From Candidatus Zixiibacteriota bacterium (GTDB lineage: Bacteria > Zixibacteria > MSB-5A5 > GN15 > PGXB01), in the NCBI GenBank assembly GCA_024230695.1, contig JAAERC010000612.1:1-12565 (forward strand): a stretch of DNA of 12,565 nt. The letters run 5' to 3'. Below the pieces are notes generated by a model. It searched no databases and was not told the DNA's origin. It worked only from the letters and a program-made list of their open reading frames with translations. The position numbers and the translations under genes are program-made. This document shows positions 7,221-12,565 of the stretch, one piece after another. How positions within the stretch are numbered: the stretch's first letter is position 1; every line of letters begins with the position of its first letter.

Positions 7221-7703
7221 TCAATCGTCTGACCAAATACAATTCACCTTTGCCTTTTCTTCGAGCCACTCATCTAAATCATCATCAAAACCAAAAGAAT
7301 AAGTCATCCAATTATCACCAGGCCTGTAAAAAGTAAAATAAAACCGAAATGGCTGTCTTTCAGTAAATACAATATAATTTACAATGATGAATTTATTTGT
7401 CAATTCCTCAGTTCCCAAAAGCTCACGACTTAAGAATTTTCCGGTCAACGCAGGCAAATCCGACAATTTGTTTTTCACATTTTGAATGCCATCCGATGAA
7501 TTTTTTAAAATCCATGGATTACTGGAATATATATAATCAACTGCCCCATTAAAATCACCGCTATCTACTTTATTGAAAAACTCGTTTACCAAAGAATCAT
7601 AATCAGTGTTTGAACTTTTTGCCCTTTCGGATGAGAAAAAGAAAAATACTGCCAATAATAATATTGCAGTGAGATTGATTGCCATAAAGATTTTTTTGTT
7701 CAT
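7221..7703 (-). CDS. Small membrane-anchored or secreted protein of unknown function
   Basis: 160 residues, with a strong Shine-Dalgarno (GGAGGTGA) directly before the ATG at 7703. Residues 4-23 are a hydrophobic signal peptide or anchor (FMAINLTAILLLAVFFFFSS). The rest is soluble. A helical stretch, YDSLVNEFFNKVDSGDFNGA (35-54), is followed by YSSNPWI (59-65) and a beta-rich half with ERQPFRFYFTFYRPGDNW (115-132) and an acidic tail FDDDLDEWLEE. The order helix, then curved sheet, with the x-x-G-D-F/A opening recalls NTF2-like (SnoaL/DUF4864-type) folds, but this is a shape argument. No catalytic residues stand out. A promoter lies at 7751-7779, so it is probably transcribed separately from panB. 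Function not assigned. Confidence 0.8.
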   Translation of the reverse strand: MNKKIFMAINLTAILLLAVFFFFSSERAKSSNTDYDSLVNEFFNKVDSGDFNGAVDYIYSSNPWILKNSSDGIQNVKNKLSDLPALTGKFLSRELLGTEELTNKFIIVNYIVFTERQPFRFYFTFYRPGDNWMTYSFGFDDDLDEWLEEKAKVNCIWSDD

Positions 7704-7739
7704 GTCACCTCCAAATTTCTAATATAATTGAATTCTAAC

Positions 7740-7804
7740 TAATTGGCCGGATAATACCGTATTAATTCTTTGCGAGCAATATTAAAAGATGGATTCGCCA
7801 ATTA
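7740..7804. repeat. 8-bp inverted repeat spanning the panB stop codon and the next promoter
   Basis: TAATTGGC (7740-7747) pairs with GCCAATTA (7797-7804); the panB stop codon is 7802-7804. The 49-bp interior contains the promoter-like boxes at 7751-7779. Too long a loop for a normal terminator and no T run, so its role is unclear. Confidence 0.3.
7751..7779 (-). promoter_or_regulatory. Possible promoter for the 160-residue protein gene
   Basis: On the minus strand: TTGCTC (7774-7779), a 17-nt spacer, TATTAT (7751-7756). The -10 matches at 5 of 6 positions, the -35 at only 3. It lies about 50 nt upstream of the ATG at 7703 in the gap after panB. Confidence 0.35.
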
Positions 7805-8644
7805 AAACGATTCGTCGTCGGAGGGATATGCGCCGGATTTTACATCGGCGATAAATTCAGCGGCCGCTTTCTCAATAGATGGAGCCAGGTTGACATACTG
7901 GCGGACAAATTTCGGCTTAAAATCTTCATACAGCCCAAGAATATCATTTATTACAAGAACCTGTCCGTCGCAATTTACTCCGGCACCGATCCCGATTGTT
8001 GGAATATGCACCGAATTAGTGATTTGTTCGGCAGTATCTTTTTGGACTAATTCCAGAACCATCGAAAACGCCCCCGCTTCTTCCAGTGCCTGGGCCGATT
8101 CGAGAAGATATTGAATAGATTTTTCTTTACGTCCCTGCACTTTTGCCCCGCCAAAGCGATGAATCGATTGCGGCGTTAGTCCAATATGCCCCATCACCGG
8201 AATCCCGCACTCAACAATCCGTTTGACTGTATCGGTCATCTCGATCCCGCCTTCGAGTTTGACCGCCTCGGCTTTTCCCTCTTTTAAAAATCGCCCGGCA
8301 TTAGCCACGGCTACTTCAAGCGATGGTTGGTACGACATAAACGGCATATCACCGATAACCAGCGCAAACTCGGTTGCGTCGGAAACAGCTTTGGTATGCG
8401 CCAACATGACCTCCATTGTTACCGGAAGTGTACTATCCTCGCCGTAGTGCACCATACTGACCGAATCACCAACAAGAAGCGAATCAACACCGGCCCGGTC
8501 AAGATACCGCGCGGTGTAATAATCATAAGCTGTCAAAACAGCGATTTTTTTGCCTTTGGTTTTTTTAGCGATAAATTTGGAGACAGTTACCTTTTTGCGT
8601 TTACTCTTTGAACTTTTATCTTTGTCTTCTTTGTAACTACTCAT
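7802..8644 (-). CDS. panB: 3-methyl-2-oxobutanoate hydroxymethyltransferase (ketopantoate synthase)
   Basis: PanB transfers a hydroxymethyl group from 5,10-methylene-tetrahydrofolate to 2-oxoisovalerate, giving ketopantoate, the first committed step to pantothenate and CoA; cytosolic. The 280 residues carry all family hallmarks: TAYDYYTAR (38-46), metal-binding D60 in LLVGDS and D99 in VIGDMPFMSY, K129 and E131 in VKLEGG, H153 in GHIGLTPQS, catalytic E198 and GIGAG (218-222). By alignment with E. coli PanB these match D45, D84, K112, E114, H136 and E181. Oddities: a Lys/Ser-rich N-terminal extension of about 18 residues, and LELVQ where the family normally has LE.VP. The start overlaps the stop of the kinase gene as ATGA, so it is translationally coupled. 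panC does not follow; an unrelated gene comes next. Confidence 0.96.
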   Translation of the reverse strand: MSSYKEDKDKSSKSKRKKVTVSKFIAKKTKGKKIAVLTAYDYYTARYLDRAGVDSLLVGDSVSMVHYGEDSTLPVTMEVMLAHTKAVSDATEFALVIGDMPFMSYQPSLEVAVANAGRFLKEGKAEAVKLEGGIEMTDTVKRIVECGIPVMGHIGLTPQSIHRFGGAKVQGRKEKSIQYLLESAQALEEAGAFSMVLELVQKDTAEQITNSVHIPTIGIGAGVNCDGQVLVINDILGLYEDFKPKFVRQYVNLAPSIEKAAAEFIADVKSGAYPSDDESF

Positions 8645-9285
8645 GCAACCGCTCCGGCTGGAACATAATATTTTTTGCCAGTAAGAGGTTTGCCAATAAC
8701 TTCTACCAGATTTTTAAAATCATCCTGGTTTTCCACAAAATCAATATCATCGGTTTTAACAACCAATAAAGGCGATTCATCATAATGGAAAAAATAATGA
8801 TTAAAGGCGTTATTGAGTCTTTCGATATAATCGGTATCAATCGATTTTTCAACGCTGATATTTCGTTTTTTTATTCTTTCAAGCAAAACTGGTGTTGATG
8901 TTTGAAGATATATTGTCAGATCCGGTTTCGGAATCTCGGAACTTAGAAGCGGCATCAGTTTTTCGTATAAAATCAATTCTCGTTCAGATAGATTTACCAA
9001 GGCAAAAACTTTATCGCGGGCAAAGGTATAATCGGCGATTATTCTTTGAGCAAAAAGATCCCGCATCAGAAGAGTCTGCTGTTGCTGATAACGGGTCAAT
9101 AGATAAAAAAGTTGTACCGAAAAAGCATACCGTTTGGAGTTTTTATAAAAATCTGTCAGAAATGGATTGTTCATGGCGTCATCAAGCAAAAGTTCGGCCT
9201 TTAACTCCCGCCCAAGCATCCTTGACAGAGTTGTTTTCCCCGCCCCGATAACTCCCTCAATCGCTATATAATTCGGTTCAGACAT
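8641..9285 (-). CDS. Deoxynucleoside kinase (dAK/dGK/dCK family)
   Basis: It phosphorylates deoxynucleosides at the 5' position using a nucleoside triphosphate, a salvage step toward dNTPs; cytosolic. 214 residues, the usual length. Residues 7-19 hold the P-loop IEGVIGAGKTT (Walker A G11-T18). Then come NNPFLTDFY (39-47), SVQLFYLLTRY (56-66), and DYTFARDKVFA (85-95), which occupies the place of the DRS/ERS-type motif. The arginine-rich lid is ERIKKRN (136-142), followed by YIERLNNAFNHYFFHY. The base specificity cannot be read from sequence by eye; the DY.F.RD version fits the bacterial dAK/dGK group better than thymidine kinases. It overlaps folK by 8 bp at its start and panB by 4 bp at its end, so it sits mid-operon between folate and pantothenate genes. 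Confidence 0.9.
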   Translation of the reverse strand: MSEPNYIAIEGVIGAGKTTLSRMLGRELKAELLLDDAMNNPFLTDFYKNSKRYAFSVQLFYLLTRYQQQQTLLMRDLFAQRIIADYTFARDKVFALVNLSERELILYEKLMPLLSSEIPKPDLTIYLQTSTPVLLERIKKRNISVEKSIDTDYIERLNNAFNHYFFHYDESPLLVVKTDDIDFVENQDDFKNLVEVIGKPLTGKKYYVPAGAVA

Positions 9286-9787
9286 GTACCTCTAATGGCT
9301 CTTTATATAAAACAAGTTCATCGCAATTACACAATTCACAATATATTTTAAGTTTCTCTTTGGTGACCGGATGAATAATTTCGGGATCGATCTGAAGCAT
9401 AGGTTTCAAAACAAATGCCCGCATGGTCATTTTCCGATGAGGAATCGACAGTTTGTCTGTCTCGATTACTTCATCGCCAAAAAGAATTATGTCAATATCA
9501 ATCGTACGTGGTTTACACTCGCCCTTATTTGTCCGACCAAGTTTGATCTCGATATCCTCAACATTGGTCAACAGTTCATTGGGCCGATAAGCAAATTCAC
9601 CTTTTATGATCATATTAAAAAAGCCGGGAGAATCTTTATCCATTTCGACAGCCGGATTAACATAAATCGGTGAGTGGCCGATAACCTCAAAACCTTCCAT
9701 CGCAGAAATCATTTCATTTGCTTTGAGTAGATTTTTTTCTCTATCGCCAAGATTTGAGCCTAATGATAAATATACTGTTTTTGACAT
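9278..9787 (-). CDS. folK: 2-amino-4-hydroxy-6-hydroxymethyldihydropteridine pyrophosphokinase (HPPK)
   Basis: FolK moves pyrophosphate from ATP onto 6-hydroxymethyl-7,8-dihydropterin, the step after FolB in folate synthesis; cytosolic. 169 residues, typical for the monofunctional enzyme. The N-terminus has SLGSNLGDR (8-16). The HPPK signature is KPRTIDIDIILFGD (92-105), in which D97 and D99 correspond to the two magnesium-binding Asp. IPHRKMTMRAFVLKPM (115-130) is the usual closing motif. The residue before Pro is Lys92 (CKPRT) where Gly (GPRT) is more usual. AAAGGA lies 7-8 nt before the ATG at 9787. folB ends 32 bp upstream, and the next gene (kinase) starts inside the folK 3' end, so all three are read together. 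Confidence 0.96.
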   Translation of the reverse strand: MSKTVYLSLGSNLGDREKNLLKANEMISAMEGFEVIGHSPIYVNPAVEMDKDSPGFFNMIIKGEFAYRPNELLTNVEDIEIKLGRTNKGECKPRTIDIDIILFGDEVIETDKLSIPHRKMTMRAFVLKPMLQIDPEIIHPVTKEKLKIYCELCNCDELVLYKEPLEVHV

Positions 9788-9819
9788 AATAATTTCCTTT
9801 GCTGCTTCCGGTTCTTCTT

Positions 9820-10212
9820 TTACTCTTTATTATCGGAAATTATCTTGGAAGCATCAGGTTGTCGGCGCGTTACTTCTATTTCAATATGATCAATTGTCCC
9901 TGCAATCGGTGGAATTTTCTTACGAACTTTTAATGTTACCCGAAAAATCGGGAATTTTTCAAGCATAATATCGGCCAGAGTAGTGGCCAAACTCTCAACC
10001 AAAGAGAATGCCTTACCCTCAACAACTTCTTTTATACAGTTATAGACGGCAACATAATCGACAGTATCGGTTAATTTATCGGAAACACCTGGCGCGGCCA
10101 GATCAGTCTCAAGCTCACAGTCAACCTCGAAACGTCGCCCGGTCTCCTTCTCGGCGGCACTGACACCATGATAGCCATAAAAAATCATTCCGGCCAATCT
10201 GATAACATCCAT
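9820..10212 (-). CDS. folB: Dihydroneopterin aldolase
   Basis: FolB cleaves 7,8-dihydroneopterin to 6-hydroxymethyl-7,8-dihydropterin and glycolaldehyde, feeding FolK. With the start at 10212 the protein is 130 residues, near the family norm of about 120. The ATG at 10239 would add nine residues (MAILKGVID) but has no Shine-Dalgarno, whereas AAAGGGAG sits 8 nt before 10212, so I prefer 10212. Family features: MDVIRLAGMIFYGYHGV at the N-terminus, E21 in VSAAEKETG, D52-Y53 in TVDYVAVY, the ESLATTLAD helix (73-81) and the likely catalytic Lys98 in VRKKIPPI. The protein works as an octamer in known cases. The tail after TRRQPDASK is not conserved in my recollection. A TTGACA box and an AT palindrome lie upstream. 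Confidence 0.94.
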   Translation of the reverse strand: MDVIRLAGMIFYGYHGVSAAEKETGRRFEVDCELETDLAAPGVSDKLTDTVDYVAVYNCIKEVVEGKAFSLVESLATTLADIMLEKFPIFRVTLKVRKKIPPIAGTIDHIEIEVTRRQPDASKIISDNKE

Positions 10213-10238
10213 GTCAATTACTCCCTTTAATATTGCCA

Positions 10239-10267
10239 TAAACTAATCTATTTATTAATGCTGTCAA
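10239..10267 (-). promoter_or_regulatory. Possible internal promoter before folB
   Basis: On the minus strand a perfect TTGACA (10262-10267) is followed at 16-18 nt by a poor -10 (TAGTTT or GTTTAT around 10238-10245). It would start transcription some 20 nt before the folB ATG at 10212 and leave room for the AAAGGGAG ribosome site. The weak -10 suggests either an activated promoter or chance. Confidence 0.3.
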
Positions 10268-10275
10268 TCGCTTCT

Positions 10276-10298
10276 TTTAATATTTTCAAAATATTAAA
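10276..10298. repeat. Perfect 23-bp AT-only palindrome upstream of folB
   Basis: TTTAATATTTT (10276-10286), a single central C, AAAATATTAAA (10288-10298). It lies 9 bp upstream of the TTGACA box and 13 bp after the aldolase stop codon. It could be an operator for a dimeric repressor, a weak hairpin ending the aldolase transcript (no T run follows), or AT-rich chance. Confidence 0.5.
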
Positions 10299-10311
10299 TA
10301 TCGTTTTCTGC

Positions 10312-10932
10312 CTAGATTTTTATCAACCTCGCAACTTCTTTGCTGTCAAGAGGTTTTAGCCCTCCAAGAGACTCTCCGATAAACACGATTTTGGCAAAAT
10401 GCTCAACAGTTTCCATCCGATAATATGCCTCTTCAATATTCCGGCCTAAAGTTAATACGCCATGATTAGCCAGTAATAAAGCATTGTTTTTCCTAATAAA
10501 TTTCCCAAATTTGGCCCATTCTTTGGCTACTCCGGTAGGGATATAAGGGACTGATTCAATCTCACCAACACCTAATATTACTTCAGGTAAGATATTACAA
10601 GGTAATTGCTTACCGGTCGCTGCAAAGGCTGTGGCATAAGGCGGGTGAGCATGGCAACAGGCATTGATCTCGGGGCGATTCTGATAAACCTGAAGATGCA
10701 TCGCTGTTTCAGAGGATGGTTTGCCTTTGCCCAAAATCTTGTTACCGGAAAAATCCATTTTTATTAGATCTTCTGGCTTCAGAGATCCTTTTGGCAGGCC
10801 AGAAGGAGTGATTAAAATTGATTTATTATCAAGTTTTGCCGAAAAATTACCATCAAATCCGGCAATCATACCTTTTTTATAGAGTAAATGGCAATAATTT
10901 ACAAGTTCATTTGATTCTTTTTTTGTTGACAT
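10312..10932 (-). CDS. Class II aldolase/adducin family protein (fuculose-phosphate aldolase-like)
   Basis: A zinc-dependent sugar-phosphate aldolase or related epimerase/dehydratase of the class II family. 206 residues, close to FucA length. Visible elements: GFDGNFSAKL (25-34), ITPSGLPKG (41-49) and SSETAMHLQVY (73-83) with catalytic-type E75. HAHPPYATAFA (94-104) has zinc ligands H94 and H96, and LLLANHGVLTLG (152-163) has the third ligand H157. All key FucA residues are present, so it should be active. The substrate is not certain: fuculose-1-P, 5-deoxyribulose-1-P and methylthioribulose-1-P enzymes share these motifs. It precedes folB by about 100 bp on the same strand and diverges from htrA. 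No Shine-Dalgarno precedes the ATG at 10932; a TTGACT box (10961-10966) with an AT-rich -10 ending about 5 nt before the ATG could give a leaderless mRNA. Confidence 0.87.
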   Translation of the reverse strand: MSTKKESNELVNYCHLLYKKGMIAGFDGNFSAKLDNKSILITPSGLPKGSLKPEDLIKMDFSGNKILGKGKPSSETAMHLQVYQNRPEINACCHAHPPYATAFAATGKQLPCNILPEVILGVGEIESVPYIPTGVAKEWAKFGKFIRKNNALLLANHGVLTLGRNIEEAYYRMETVEHFAKIVFIGESLGGLKPLDSKEVARLIKI

Positions 10933-10937
10933 AAAAA

Positions 10938-10966
10938 AAATTAATCTAAAAAAGACGAAAAGTCAA
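10938..10966 (-). promoter_or_regulatory. Possible promoter for the aldolase gene (short or no leader)
   Basis: Minus strand: TTGACT (10961-10966), 17-nt spacer, TAATTT (10938-10943; only 3 of 6 matches). The -10 ends 5 nt before the ATG at 10932, so transcription would begin at about the start codon. The weak -10 keeps confidence low. Confidence 0.25.
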
Positions 10967-11130
10967 TGATTGTCTGTCTATCCAACATCATATTTTATTA
11001 AATCCAATGCCAATTATTGAAGCAAAGCGGCGTATAACTTAATGACAATTGAAAAAAATGGGGCAAAATGAAACAGAAATCGTAAATTTAAGTATAATAA
11101 TTATATAGAAAAACGTAGAAATAAAAACAG

Positions 11131-11159
11131 TTGACAAAAAATGATAAAAAACCTATATT
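11131..11159 (+). promoter_or_regulatory. Strong sigma70-type promoter for htrA
   Basis: A perfect TTGACA (11131-11136), an optimal 17-nt spacer, and TATATT (11154-11159; 5 of 6). A-rich tracts upstream resemble an UP element, and a 13-bp palindrome TATAATAATTATA lies at 11093-11105. The start site would fall near 11166, leaving a leader of about 43 nt. No sigmaE-type box was seen. Confidence 0.8.
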
Positions 11160-11175
11160 ATGAGGCTCTGTATTT

Positions 11176-11208
11176 AAGGAGGTATTTGGGTTTATGGGGA
11201 GGTCTCTA
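11176..11208 (+). promoter_or_regulatory. Two stacked ribosome binding sites before htrA
   Basis: AAGGAGG (11176-11182) is 11 nt before the ATG at 11194, and GGGGAGG (11196-11202) is 6 nt before the in-frame ATG at 11209. The second site overlaps the first start codon, so the two starts would compete. The spacing favours 11209. Confidence 0.6.
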
Positions 11209-12565
11209 ATGCCCACGGGAACGAGTACACGAATTCTATCATTTGTTGTATTGGGATTGTTCTTTACATTCCTCGGTTTTATAATTGCGTCTAATCTCGA
11301 TTTTACTCCCAAGTCATCGGCACAGATGTCATCTGACCCATATCCGGTTACAATTGATGCTAACGGTAAACATTGCTCTCCATTTGTTGGAGTCGTTGAA
11401 AAAGTTACCGATGCGGTGGTCCATATTTCGGCCGAGCACGATGTCCAAAATAAATATCGTAATGATATCTATTTTAGATTTTTTGGAATACCACAAGAGC
11501 CATCACAATCATTTGGATCCGGTTTCTTTTTCAGAGAAGATGGGTACATTCTGACCAACAATCATGTCGTCAGTGGTGCCCAGCGGGTTTATGTTCGAAC
11601 CTCTTCGGGGTATCAATATGACGCAACAATTATTGGAGCCGATCCACAAACTGATCTGGCCGTTATTAAGGTCGAACCAAATGAGGATATTGAGTTTATT
11701 CCATTTGGCAACTCCAATGATATCAGAGTCGGCGATTGGGCGATTGCGATCGGGAATCCATTTCCACAACAGGGACTTGATCGTTCGGTAACGGTTGGTG
11801 TTATTTCGGCAAAAGGGCGCAGTAATTTACGTTTTGGAGAAGGTACTCCCCGATTTCAGGATTATATTCAAACCGATGCTTCGATCAACCCCGGGAATTC
11901 AGGAGGTCCGTTAGTTGGTCTCGATGGAAAAGCAATTGGTGTTAATGCCGCTATTTCCAGCCCAACTGGTGCATCGGTAGGAATCAGTTTCGCGATACCG
12001 ATTAATCTGGCTCGCTCAATTGTTCCTGACTTGATTGCCACTGGTCGGGTTTCACGCGCATGGTTAGGTGTATATCTTTCGGAACTGACTGAAGCTCAGG
12101 CACGGACTCAGGGTTTATCGGCTGTCAAGGGAGTCGGAATTGAATCTGTGTTCGACGGGTCACCCGCCGCTGATGCCGGTATTGTTGATGGAGATATTTT
12201 GGTTTATTTTAATGGACAAGATGTAATTGATATCGATCATTTTTCAGTACTGGTTGCTACTGCACCGAAAAATCAGCAGATTGAGATCGGCCTGATGAGA
12301 CAAGGAAAATATATTACCGTTAATGCTGTTCCGGTTGATAGAAACCAATATCAGTTGGCTCACAGCGAACAGTTTGCCCGCCCAACTGATCAGTTAACAT
12401 GGTTGGGAATGGAATTACTTAATTTTAATGAAAATATTGCCCGGCAGATTGGTTCTGAATTTTTCCCGGGCGTTTATATTAACCGCATAACCCGCGGTTC
12501 CCCTGCGTATAAAGCCGGATTTTTACCCGGCTCGATAATTACGCAAATAGATAAAAATGAAATCA
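11209..12565 (+). CDS. htrA: HtrA/DegP-family periplasmic serine protease, 3' end cut by window
   Basis: A protease-chaperone (family S1C) that degrades or holds misfolded envelope proteins. The frame is open for 452 codons to the window edge. Residues 9-28 form a single hydrophobic anchor or signal (ILSFVVLGLFFTFLGFIIAS). The trypsin-like domain spans about 55-275 with the full triad: H119 (TNNHVV), D149 (TDLAVIK) and S231 (NPGNSGGPL). PDZ1 is at about 280-372 (AWLGVYLSEL ... SPAADAGIVDGDILVYFNG) and PDZ2 starts at about 383 (WLGMELLNF ... SPAYKAGFLPGSIITQID), incomplete. Start: the ATG at 11209 has GGGGAGG ending 6 nt upstream. An in-frame ATG at 11194, with AAGGAGG 11 nt upstream, would add five residues. 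It is transcribed from a strong promoter, divergent from the aldolase. Confidence 0.95.
   Translation, partial: MPTGTSTRILSFVVLGLFFTFLGFIIASNLDFTPKSSAQMSSDPYPVTIDANGKHCSPFVGVVEKVTDAVVHISAEHDVQNKYRNDIYFRFFGIPQEPSQSFGSGFFFREDGYILTNNHVVSGAQRVYVRTSSGYQYDATIIGADPQTDLAVIKVEPNEDIEFIPFGNSNDIRVGDWAIAIGNPFPQQGLDRSVTVGVISAKGRSNLRFGEGTPRFQDYIQTDASINPGNSGGPLVGLDGKAIGVNAAISSPTGASVGISFAIPINLARSIVPDLIATGRVSRAWLGVYLSELTEAQARTQGLSAVKGVGIESVFDGSPAADAGIVDGDILVYFNGQDVIDIDHFSVLVATAPKNQQIEIGLMRQGKYITVNAVPVDRNQYQLAHSEQFARPTDQLTWLGMELLNFNENIARQIGSEFFPGVYINRITRGSPAYKAGFLPGSIITQIDKNEI

Noticed and set aside
8892..9251. A 119-codon plus-strand open frame opposite the deoxynucleoside kinase
   Set aside because: Antisense shadow of a gene with P-loop and lid motifs; no ribosome site and no domain.
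11509..11769. An 86-codon minus-strand open frame within htrA
   Set aside because: Antisense to the trypsin-like domain carrying the H119 and D149 catalytic residues; no independent support.

Overview
The window reads as bacterial chromosome from a member of the FCB superphylum (Bacteroidota and relatives). The clearest clue is the large secreted protein at 4558-7119. It ends in the NYPNPFNP-type FlgD/T9SS sorting domain and carries DPDLG..DDFVGCD and DxDGDxxxD motifs, which I associate with uncultivated FCB lineages such as Zixibacteria, KSB1 and Marinimicrobia. The lineage is inferred from protein style only; no rRNA or tRNA is present. Gene density, signal peptides and promoter-like hexamers are ordinary. 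I see no phage, transposase, CRISPR array, toxin-antitoxin pair or defence gene, and no convincing wholly new protein system. The least explained DNA is non-coding: a run of small hairpins at 242-548 and a 159-bp structured element at 4157-4315.

Layout. At 1-144 (minus) is the 5' end of a lipoprotein gene that runs off the left edge. After the hairpin-rich gap come pepF, an exported M3 oligoendopeptidase (582-2480, minus), and an MgtC/SapB-DUF4010 membrane protein (2596-3834, minus). A gap of about 720 bp holds the 159-bp inverted-repeat element, a possible terminator and a promoter for the sorting-domain protein (plus), which ends at a textbook terminator (7142-7171). A small membrane-anchored protein of unknown function follows at 7221-7703 (minus).

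Metabolic cluster, all minus strand, in transcription order: class II aldolase (10312-10932), folB (9820-10212), folK (9278-9787), deoxynucleoside kinase (8641-9285) and panB (7802-8644). The last three overlap by 8 and 4 bp, so folK-dNK-panB is almost certainly one translationally coupled transcript. FolB and FolK make the pterin precursor of tetrahydrofolate. PanB consumes 5,10-methylene-tetrahydrofolate to make ketopantoate for coenzyme A, so the operon links a cofactor to one of its users. The kinase adds deoxynucleoside salvage. The aldolase may be a separate unit, because about 100 bp with a palindrome and a TTGACA box separate it from folB.

At the right edge, divergent from the aldolase, a strong sigma70-type promoter (11131-11159) drives an HtrA/DegP periplasmic serine protease (from 11209, plus). 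Its trypsin-like domain and first PDZ are complete, and the second PDZ is cut by the window end.
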